Below, piece by piece: positions 1-6,130 of a stretch of 64,000 nt of DNA (positions are counted from its first letter, which is position 1; the number at the start of each line of letters is the position of its first letter). A program made the position numbers and the translations under genes. A model generated the notes under the pieces. That model did no database searches. It was not told the origin of the DNA and worked only from the letters and a program-made list of their open reading frames with translations. Origin of the DNA: Arenimonas terrae (lineage in GTDB: Bacteria > Pseudomonadota > Gammaproteobacteria > Xanthomonadales > Xanthomonadaceae); the NCBI RefSeq assembly GCF_006265115.1, contig NZ_SMDR01000002.1:371743-435742 (forward strand), written 5' to 3'.

Positions 1-894
1 GCGCGCCACATCCAGACTGTTGGCGGTCGATGTCTTGACGATGCCCAGGCCGACGTTGGGCTGGCCGTTGCCGCGGAAATAGGCGCGGCGTTCGGCCGAG
101 GCGCGCTCGACGGTGGCGACATCGCCCAGGCGCACCAGATAACCGTCCTCGCCCTTGACCAGGGTGAGCTGGGCGAAATCCTCGGCTTTCTGGTAGCCGC
201 GCATCACCCGCAGGGTGAAGTCGCGGTCCTGCGATTCCAGGCTGCCGGCGGGCAGCTCGACGTTTTCACGGCGCAGTGCGTTCTCGACGTCGTTGACGGT
301 GAGCCCGCGCGCGGCCAGCGCCTCGCGGTCGAGCCAGATGCGCATGGAATAACGCTGCTGGCCGCCGACCCGCACCTGGGCGACGCCGTCGATGCTCGAC
401 AGGCGGTCGACCACGTAGCGTTCGGCGTAGTCGCTCAGGCCCAGGGTATCCAGGCGTGAGGAGTTCATGTTCAGCCAGAGGATGACCTCGGCGTCGGATT
501 CGACCTTTTCGATCTCCGGCGGGTCGGCTTCTTCCGGCATGCGGTCCATGATCCGGCTGATGGCGTCGCGCACGTCGTTGGCCGCGGCCTCGATGTCGCG
601 GGTGAGCGAGAACTCGATGGTGACCGCCGCCTCGCCGTTGCGGCTGCGCGATTCCACGGTTTCGATGCCTTCGATGCCGGCGACGGCGTCTTCGAGGATC
701 TGGGTGATCCGCGTCTCCACCACGGCCGCCGAGGCCCCCGGGTAGGCCACCGACACCGAGACGATCGGCGGATCGATGTTGGGCAGTTCGCGCAGCGTCA
801 GCCGGGTGAAGGCGATCACGCCCAGCACCACCAGCAGCAGGCTCATCACGGTCGCGAAGACCGGGCGCTTGATCGAAAGATCGGACAGGACCAT
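1..894 (-). CDS. RND efflux transporter permease, N-terminal part (truncated by window edge)
   Basis: This is the inner-membrane pump of a tripartite RND efflux system, which exports drugs or other amphiphiles using the proton gradient. Only the first 298 codons are in the window; the reading frame is open to base 1. The protein begins MVLSDLSIKRPVFATVMS, followed by the first membrane helix and then a periplasmic porter region with YPGASAAVVETRI and LRELPNIDPPIVSVS, which is typical of the hydrophobe/amphiphile (AcrB/MexF-type) family. It lies 21 nt downstream of the adaptor gene on the same strand, so the two are surely one operon. The substrate cannot be read from this fragment. Confidence 0.95.
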   Translation of the reverse strand, partial: MVLSDLSIKRPVFATVMSLLLVVLGVIAFTRLTLRELPNIDPPIVSVSVAYPGASAAVVETRITQILEDAVAGIEGIETVESRSRNGEAAVTIEFSLTRDIEAAANDVRDAISRIMDRMPEEADPPEIEKVESDAEVILWLNMNSSRLDTLGLSDYAERYVVDRLSSIDGVAQVRVGGQQRYSMRIWLDREALAARGLTVNDVENALRRENVELPAGSLESQDRDFTLRVMRGYQKAEDFAQLTLVKGEDGYLVRLGDVATVERASAERRAYFRGNGQPNVGLGIVKTSTANSLDVAR

Positions 895-915
895 GGCGGT
901 TCCCCCGGCGCGCCC

Positions 916-1980
916 TCAGGCGCCCTTCTGTTCGGCGGCGGGTTCCGCGGCGGCCGCTTCGACCACACGCGCGCCGTTGCGCAGCTTCACCGTGCCGTCG
1001 ACGACGATGCGGTCGCCGGCGGCCAGGCCCTCCACCACCTCGACTTCGCCGCCACGGCGCTGGCCGAGCTTGACGTCCACCTGCTCGACGGTGTCGTCGG
1101 CCTTGACCCGGAACACGTGCGCGTCCTGCGCGACCTGGATCACCGAGATCTCGGGAATGACCAGGGCCTGGCGCTCGGGCTGGAACACCCGCAGGGTCAG
1201 CAGCATGCCGGGGCGCAGTTCGCGCTCGGGGTTGGGAATCTCGGCGCGCAGGGTCACCGCGCGCGTCACCGGGTCGACGCGCGAGTCGATGGTGCGAACG
1301 GTGCCGGTGAATTCGCGTCCGGGCCAGGCAGCGCTGCGCGCGGACACGGTCTGGCCGACGGCGAGCGCGGCGAGAAAGGATTCGGGCACGGCGAAGTCGA
1401 GCTTGATCACCGAAATGTCGTCGAGGCTGGCGATGGTGGTGCCGGGCGTGACCAGGGTGCCGGGGCTGACCTGGCGGAAGCCGAGCACGCCGGCGAACGG
1501 CGCGGTGATGACGCGGTCCGACAGCCGGGCCCGGGTCGCGTCCAGGCGCGCGCGGGTGGCTTCGAGCGTGCCGCGCTGGGCGTCGAGCTGGCTGGTCGGG
1601 ATGAGCTTCTGCGCGGTCAGCTGCTGCAGCCGCTGGTACTGCTTCTGCGCCTCGCGGTAGGCCGCCGCGGCTTCCTCGAGCCCGGCCACTTCGGCGCGGC
1701 CCGACAGGTCCACCAGCACGTCGCCGGCCTCGACCAGGTCGCCGTCCTCGAAGTTCACCCGCACCACGGTCTCGGTGACCTTGGCGGTGACCAGCACCGA
1801 TTCGTTGGCGCGGGCGGTGCCCAGGGCCTCGATGGCGTCGCTCCAGGGTTTGCTGGCCACGGCCGCGGTGGTGACCGTCGCGGCAGGCGCCTGGGGGCGG
1901 TCCGGTTCGGCGTCGCTGCAGGCGGACAGGGCCAGCAGCAGGGCCAGCAGCGGCGGAAGCTTGTGCAGGGTCGACGTCAT
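916..1980 (-). CDS. RND efflux periplasmic adaptor lipoprotein (membrane fusion protein)
   Basis: This 354-residue adaptor would link the RND pump to an outer-membrane channel. The start at 1980 gives a short hydrophobic signal with a lipobox (LSAC, lipidated Cys21). An upstream in-frame codon at 2052 would destroy that signal, so it was not used. A biotinyl-lipoyl-like segment (VLVTAKVTETVVRVNFEDGD) is followed by an alpha-helical hairpin (about residues 110-155, rich in Q, L and R) and the beta-barrel region with ITAPFAGVLGFRQVSPGTLV, all diagnostic of the HlyD/AcrA family. It is the first gene of the operon with the pump. The leader upstream contains two GC hairpins. Confidence 0.93.
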   Translation of the reverse strand: MTSTLHKLPPLLALLLALSACSDAEPDRPQAPAATVTTAAVASKPWSDAIEALGTARANESVLVTAKVTETVVRVNFEDGDLVEAGDVLVDLSGRAEVAGLEEAAAAYREAQKQYQRLQQLTAQKLIPTSQLDAQRGTLEATRARLDATRARLSDRVITAPFAGVLGFRQVSPGTLVTPGTTIASLDDISVIKLDFAVPESFLAALAVGQTVSARSAAWPGREFTGTVRTIDSRVDPVTRAVTLRAEIPNPERELRPGMLLTLRVFQPERQALVIPEISVIQVAQDAHVFRVKADDTVEQVDVKLGQRRGGEVEVVEGLAAGDRIVVDGTVKLRNGARVVEAAAAEPAAEQKGA

Positions 1981-2239
1981 GTCAGGCGGGTTCCTTGATC
2001 CTGGAAAGGCGGCCGTCGAGGGACGGCCGCACGGCGGTGCGCTTGCGGCCACACCGCCGGAGGGATTGCTCCGGGTACTGACCCACGGGCCCGGGGAAAG
2101 TTCGCTGTCCCCGGGGCCGATTGTACGGCCCGCCCGTCACGTCGGCGTGCAGGGCGGATCGCGGCCATCCGGGCTGGAACGCAGCGGCGGGCCGGGCGTT
2201 GACGTGCCCGCACGCCGGTTTTCGCGGCTCCGGAAAGCA
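1981..2239. other. Structured intergenic region upstream of the RND operon
   Basis: This stretch holds no credible gene. A minus-strand -10 candidate TACAAT lies at 2120-2125. Just after it in the transcribed leader is an inverted repeat (CCCGGGG at 2090-2096 with its complement near 2109-2116), and closer to the adaptor start a perfect 9-bp stem (2009-2017 with 2022-2030, loop GAGG). The leader of the efflux operon would therefore be about 130 nt and highly structured. No clear -35 was found. Confidence 0.5.
2120..2125 (-). promoter_or_regulatory. Putative -10 element of the RND efflux operon
   Basis: The minus strand reads TACAAT (5 of 6 matches to the sigma70 -10) about 140 nt before the adaptor start. 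A convincing -35 is missing, so this is a weak prediction. Confidence 0.35.
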
Positions 2240-2264
2240 GAACGCCGGCACGGGGCCGGCGTTC
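2240..2264 (-). terminator. Intrinsic terminator downstream of fda
   Basis: A perfect 10-bp stem (GAACGCCGGC at 2240-2249, complement at 2255-2264) with a 5-nt loop lies about 30 nt after the fda stop codon. The minus strand continues with TGCTTTCC, a weak T-rich tract. Confidence 0.7.
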
Positions 2265-2294
2265 CTTGTCACATGGCGCGGCGGTGGCCGGCGC

Positions 2295-3296
2295 TTATTT
2301 CCACTTGCCCAGGGCGGCCAGGCCGTTGTCCTTGGCGCGGGCGTACACGGTCTGCTGCGCGGCGGCGAGGTTGCCCACCAGGTCCTTGGACCAGAGCTTG
2401 AGCGCAGCCGACTGCATCGCGCGGCCGTAGCTGAAGCTCAGCGGCCAGGGCTTGGCGCCCATCTGGTTCATGGCGTTGAGGTGCGCGGTGGCGGCTTCGT
2501 CGCTCTGTCCGCCGGACAGGAACACGATGCCCGGCAGGGTCGCCGGCACCGAGGCCTTGAGGCAGCGCAGGGTCATCTCGGCCACTTCCTCGACGCTGGC
2601 CTGGTCCGGGCAGTCCTTGCCCGACACGACCATGGACGCCTTCAGGATGGTGCCTTCGAGCATCACGTTGTGCTCGTACAGGGCGCCGAACAGCGAGCGC
2701 AGGGTGACTTCGGTGATCTCGTAGCAGGTGTCGATGTCGTGTTCGCCGTCCATCAGGACTTCGGGCTCGACCATGGGCACGATGCCGGCTTCCTGGCACA
2801 GGGCGGCATAGCGGGCCAGGGCGTGGCAGTTGGCCTCGATGCAGGTGCCCGACGGCATGTCTTCGCCGATGGTGATCACGGCGCGCCACTTGGCGAACTT
2901 GGCGCCCAGCTTGGCGTATTCCTTCAGGCGGTCGCGCAGGCCGTCGAGGCCCTCGGTGACCAGTTCGCCCGGGAAGCCGGCCAGGGGCATGGCGCCCTTG
3001 TCGACCTTGATGCCCGGCAGGATGCCGTTGTCCATCATGACCTTGGTGAAGGGCACGCCGGCCTTGGTGCTCTGGCGCAGGGTCTCGTCGTACAGGATGG
3101 CGCCGGAGATGTAGTCGCCCAGTTTCGGGGTGGTCAGCAGCATCTCGCGGTAGGCGCGGCGGTTCTCTTCGGTGCACTCGATGCCGACGCTGTCGAAGCG
3201 CTTCTTGATGGTGGCGGTGGACTCATCGATGGCGATGATGCCCTTGCCCGGGGCCACCATGGCCTGGGCGATGTCGGCGAGCTGGTCGATGCTCAT
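2295..3296 (-). CDS. fda: Class I fructose-bisphosphate aldolase
   Basis: This 333-residue cytoplasmic enzyme cleaves fructose 1,6-bisphosphate to dihydroxyacetone phosphate and glyceraldehyde 3-phosphate. It is the class I (Schiff-base) type: IAIDEST near residue 21-27, FAKWRAV with the conserved Lys136, VEPEV at 176-180 and the Schiff-base lysine Lys219 in GTILKAS. LSGGQSDEAA follows toward the C-terminus. The metal-binding motifs of class II enzymes are absent. It is the last of a run of same-strand glycolytic genes (tkt, gap, pgk, pyk, fda), but a 629-bp gap and the pyk terminator mean it has its own promoter (-10 TATAAT at 3331-3336). Confidence 0.97.
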   Translation of the reverse strand: MSIDQLADIAQAMVAPGKGIIAIDESTATIKKRFDSVGIECTEENRRAYREMLLTTPKLGDYISGAILYDETLRQSTKAGVPFTKVMMDNGILPGIKVDKGAMPLAGFPGELVTEGLDGLRDRLKEYAKLGAKFAKWRAVITIGEDMPSGTCIEANCHALARYAALCQEAGIVPMVEPEVLMDGEHDIDTCYEITEVTLRSLFGALYEHNVMLEGTILKASMVVSGKDCPDQASVEEVAEMTLRCLKASVPATLPGIVFLSGGQSDEAATAHLNAMNQMGAKPWPLSFSYGRAMQSAALKLWSKDLVGNLAAAQQTVYARAKDNGLAALGKWK

Positions 3297-3330
3297 GTCG
3301 GGTGTCCCGGTGGTTGCTGGAAAGCCCGGG

Positions 3331-3336
3331 ATTATA
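3331..3336 (-). promoter_or_regulatory. -10 element of the fda promoter
   Basis: The minus strand shows a perfect TATAAT 34 nt upstream of the fda start. The -35 region is GC-rich and not recognisable. Confidence 0.55.
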
Positions 3337-3443
3337 GCCCAAGCCTCTGTCCCGGGCCTGTCCCGCCCCCTGCCCCCGTCCTGCGCCGTATGGCGCAGGC
3401 AGGTCCCCTGCTCGTGGGCGGCGGATCCGGCGTGCGCCGCCGC

Positions 3444-3550
3444 AGACCAGAGGGGGTACCTGCCCGCTCGGGCGTGAGCGGCATCCTGCCCAACTCACTC
3501 GCGGCCGTTGCGGGCATCCTGCCCTCCACTTCAGATACCCCCTCTGGTCT
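3444..3550. repeat. Inverted-repeat element with 15-bp arms and internal GCATCCTGCCC repeats
   Basis: The arms AGACCAGAGGGGGTA (3444-3458) and its exact complement (3536-3550) enclose 77 nt. Inside are two direct copies of GCATCCTGCCC (3481-3491 and 3514-3524). This has the look of a dispersed intergenic repeat or a structured RNA. No other copy is in this window. Confidence 0.75.
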
Positions 3551-3753
3551 ACGGCGTCGCCACGAAGCCGTGTCGCGAGCCGAAGGGACTAGCGCGTGCC
3601 CTCAGAAGGCACGGAAGCTCGCAGGGTGGACGGAACCGGCTCCAAGGGCGGATCTGGACGAACTGCAGCTCAAAGGCAGAAATGCCAAAGGCTTCGCCGA
3701 AGCGAGCTTCACAGATTCGAAAGCCCGGCCCGGATGGTCCGCAGGCCGTCGTG

Positions 3754-3845
3754 CGTGAGGGCTCTTTCCGCGGCTTCGAAAACATGGACGTTTTCGAAGA
3801 GCCTCCAGGGATGGATTCACGGCGTCCGCGGAAAGAGCCCTCACG
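3754..3845. repeat. Nested double inverted repeat (20-bp outer and 10-bp inner stems)
   Basis: A perfect 20-bp outer stem (3754-3773 with 3826-3845) encloses a second perfect 10-bp stem, CTTCGAAAAC (3774-3783) with GTTTTCGAAG (3790-3799), directly abutting the outer arm. The inner loop is ATGGAC. An unpaired 26-nt segment (3800-3825) sits on one side only. Such a fold would be very stable in RNA. Confidence 0.85.
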
Positions 3846-3885
3846 TACGGCGGACTACCGCCAAGGACGATCCCGGCACCGAACC

Positions 3886-3938
3886 AAAAAAACGGCGAGC
3901 ACGCGACCTGCTTGCGCAGCAAGCGCTACAGCTCGCCG
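3886..3938 (-). terminator. Intrinsic terminator of pyk overlapping its stop codon
   Basis: On the minus strand a stem (CGGCGAGC, arms 3931-3938 and 3893-3900) encloses a smaller hairpin (3910-3915 with 3919-3924) and is followed immediately by seven T residues (3886-3892). The pyk stop codon (3926-3928) is inside the hairpin. Confidence 0.85.
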
Positions 3939-5392
3939 AGGCCCTCGGCGCGGCCGCCCGGGCCGACCTTGAGCAGGCGCAGCGTGTTGGTGGCGCCGTG
4001 CAGCTCCATGTGGTCGCCGCTGGTGATGATGACGCTGTCGCCCTCGGCCAGCAGCTCGAGCTCGAACAGATGGCGGATCGCGCAGCGGGCCGCTTCGCGC
4101 GTGGGCATGCCCTGGCTGTTGAAATTGATCGGGAACACGTCGCGGATCATGGCCATGCGCCGGCGCGCGCTGTCGTGCCGCGACAGGCCGTAGATCGGCA
4201 CCGCCGAACGGAAGCGCGACAGATAGCGGGCCGTGCCGCCGGATTCGGTCAGCGCGATGATGGCGCGCACCTGGATATGTTCGGCCAGGAACATGCTGGC
4301 CATGGCGATGGCCTGGTCGGCGGCCTGCAGGTTGCGCGGCGCCTTCTCGAAATCGGTGTCGTGGTCGAACTGGCGCTCGGCGCCCAGGCAGATGCGCACC
4401 ATCGCCTCGACCGACTTCACCGGGTAGTTGCCCGAAGCGGTTTCGGCCGACAGCATCACCGCGTCGGTGCCGTCGATGACCGAGTTGGCGACGTCCAGCA
4501 CCTCGGCGCGGGTCGGGATCGGGTTGTCGACCATGGACTGCAGCATCTGCGTGGCGGTGATCACCACGCGGTTGTGCTCGAGCGCCGTGCGGATGATCTT
4601 CTTCTGCAGGCCGGGCAGCTCGGCATCGCCGATCTCCACGCCCAGGTCGCCGCGCGCCACCATCACCACGTCGGAGGCGATGGTGATCTCGACCAGGTTC
4701 TCGATCGCCTCGGCGCGCTCGATCTTGGCGACCAGGAAAGCGTCGGAACCGGCGGCGCGGGCCAGCGCGCGGGCTTCGTCCATGTCGGCGGCGGATCGGC
4801 AGAACGACACCGCCAGGAAATCCACGCCCAGGCCGGCGGCGATGCGGATGTGCTCCTTGTCCTGATCGGTCAGGGCGCCCAGCGACAGGCCGCCGCCGAG
4901 CCGGTTGAGGCCCTTGCGGTTGGACAGGAAGCCGTCGGTGAGGACCTCGGTGCGGATGTTCGCGCCTTCGACCGCCAGCACCTTGACCGCCATCAGGCCG
5001 TCGTCGAGCAGCAGGGTGTCGCCGGCGTGCACGTCGTCCACCAGGCCCAGGTAGCTGACGCCGACCTGGGTGGTGTCGCCCGGGGGCGCGTCGGCGCGGC
5101 AGACCAGGGTGAAGGCCTGGCCGGACTTGAGCTCGACCTTGCCGGCGGCGAACTTCTCGATGCGGATCTTCGGGCCCTGCAGGTCGGCCAGGATGCCGAC
5201 CTCGCGGCCCTGGCGCTGCGCGGCCTCGCGCACGGCGGCGACACGCGCCGCGTGCTGGTCGGGCGTGCCGTGCGAGAAGTTCATGCGCACCACGTTCACG
5301 CCGGCGCGCACCAGGTCGTCGAGCACCCCGGGCGCGTCGGTGGCCGGTCCGAGGGTGGCGAGGATCTTGGTGCGGCGCAGGGCGTGGCTCAT
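3926..5392 (-). CDS. pyk: Pyruvate kinase
   Basis: This 488-residue enzyme makes pyruvate and ATP from phosphoenolpyruvate and ADP, the last step of glycolysis. It opens with RRTKILATLGPATD, followed by MNFSHG (38-42), LADLQGPKIR (68-77), KIERAEA with catalytic Lys223, and the signature MVARGDLGVE at 244-253. The C-terminal domain carries ALTESGGTARYLSRFR, an effector-domain hallmark. The length matches the usual 470-490 residues. It lies on the same strand as pgk and fda. It ends in its own strong terminator, so it is not read through into fda. The start follows from alignment to the family N-terminus. Confidence 0.97.
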   Translation of the reverse strand: MSHALRRTKILATLGPATDAPGVLDDLVRAGVNVVRMNFSHGTPDQHAARVAAVREAAQRQGREVGILADLQGPKIRIEKFAAGKVELKSGQAFTLVCRADAPPGDTTQVGVSYLGLVDDVHAGDTLLLDDGLMAVKVLAVEGANIRTEVLTDGFLSNRKGLNRLGGGLSLGALTDQDKEHIRIAAGLGVDFLAVSFCRSAADMDEARALARAAGSDAFLVAKIERAEAIENLVEITIASDVVMVARGDLGVEIGDAELPGLQKKIIRTALEHNRVVITATQMLQSMVDNPIPTRAEVLDVANSVIDGTDAVMLSAETASGNYPVKSVEAMVRICLGAERQFDHDTDFEKAPRNLQAADQAIAMASMFLAEHIQVRAIIALTESGGTARYLSRFRSAVPIYGLSRHDSARRRMAMIRDVFPINFNSQGMPTREAARCAIRHLFELELLAEGDSVIITSGDHMELHGATNTLRLLKVGPGGRAEGLGEL

Positions 5393-5460
5393 GGGGTCGC
5401 TTCGCGGGGTGATGCTGTCAAAGCTAACACAGGTTTTTTGCCGGCAAACAGCGCGATTCC

Positions 5461-5478
5461 GCTGTCCCCGGGGACAGC
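5461..5478. repeat. 18-bp perfect palindrome between pyk and the HAD phosphatase gene
   Basis: GCTGTCCCCGGGGACAGC is fully self-complementary. Its left part (GCTGTCCCCGGGG) also occurs at 2104-2116. Such GGGGACAG palindromes resemble REP-type intergenic repeats seen in related bacteria, but an operator role is also possible. Confidence 0.6.
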
Positions 5479-5488
5479 GCGGCGCGGC

Positions 5489-6127
5489 TCAGGCCGCGAA
5501 CAGTTCCCGCAGCTCGCGCGGGTCGCGCACCAGGCGATGGGCGCCGGCGGCGCGCAGCTCCGCTTCGCCGCCGAAGCCCCACAGCACGCCGACGCCCTGC
5601 ATGCCGTGGTGGCGGGCGCCCTCGATGTCCATGCGCCGGTCGCCGATCATGCTGATGCCGTCGGCGGGCAGATCGAAGCGGCGCAAGGCTTCGCCGATCA
5701 GTTCGGGCTTGTGGCTCAGCCGGCCGTCCAGGGTGGCGCCGATCACGTCCTGGAAATGATGGCCGAACGGCAGGTGGTCGATGATGCGGCGGGCGTGCGG
5801 TTCGTTCTTGGCGGTGACGATGGCCAGGCGGTGGCCGGCCTGCGCCAGCGCAGCGACGGTGTCGCCGATGCCTTCGTAGACTTCGTGCTCGCGCCAGCCA
5901 TGCGTCTCGAAACGCTCGCGGTAGTGCAGCACCGCCTGTTCGGTGCGCTCCGCGTCCTGCAGCAGCGGTCCGAAGCTGTCGCGCAGTGCCGGCCCGATCC
6001 AGCGCCGCAGCTCGGCCTCCGGCGGCACCGGTTCGCCCAGCCGTTCCAGGGCGTGGGCGACGCAGCGGGTGATGCCGACGGCCGAATCGATCAGGGTGCC
6101 GTCGAGGTCGAAGAAGAGCGTCGCCAC
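5489..6127 (-). CDS. HAD-superfamily phosphatase, phosphoglycolate phosphatase-like
   Basis: This 212-residue soluble protein is a haloacid dehalogenase-type hydrolase. Motif I is DLDGTLIDS with the nucleophile Asp7 and Asp9, motif II the AIVTAKN segment, motif III the Lys in SHKPELI, and motif IV is MIGDRRMDIEGA. A helical cap lies between motifs I and II. These features match the Gph/PpaX-like group, but the true substrate (phosphoglycolate, pyrophosphate or a sugar phosphate) cannot be told from sequence. The start codon is GTG, 3 nt after the stop of the Sel1-repeat gene, so the two are probably cotranscribed. Confidence 0.9.
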   Translation of the reverse strand: MATLFFDLDGTLIDSAVGITRCVAHALERLGEPVPPEAELRRWIGPALRDSFGPLLQDAERTEQAVLHYRERFETHGWREHEVYEGIGDTVAALAQAGHRLAIVTAKNEPHARRIIDHLPFGHHFQDVIGATLDGRLSHKPELIGEALRRFDLPADGISMIGDRRMDIEGARHHGMQGVGVLWGFGGEAELRAAGAHRLVRDPRELRELFAA

Positions 6128-6130
6128 GCC

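Larger units (their letters stand above)
3297..3925. other. 629-bp non-coding region with inverted repeats between fda and pyk
   Basis: No gene with family similarity is found here on either strand; the short open frames in it do not resemble proteins. It contains the fda promoter, a small hairpin (CTGCGCC at 3381-3387 with GGCGCAG at 3392-3398), two larger inverted-repeat elements described separately, and the pyk terminator at its right end. The composition is less codon-like than the neighbouring genes. Confidence 0.7.

Noticed and set aside
3481-3524. A CRISPR-like array from the two GCATCCTGCCC repeats
   Set aside because: There are only two short copies, no regular spacers and no cas genes.
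3508-3972. Short open frames in the fda-pyk gap
   Set aside because: They cross the inverted repeats and the pyk terminator, and the peptides have no plausible fold or ribosome binding site.
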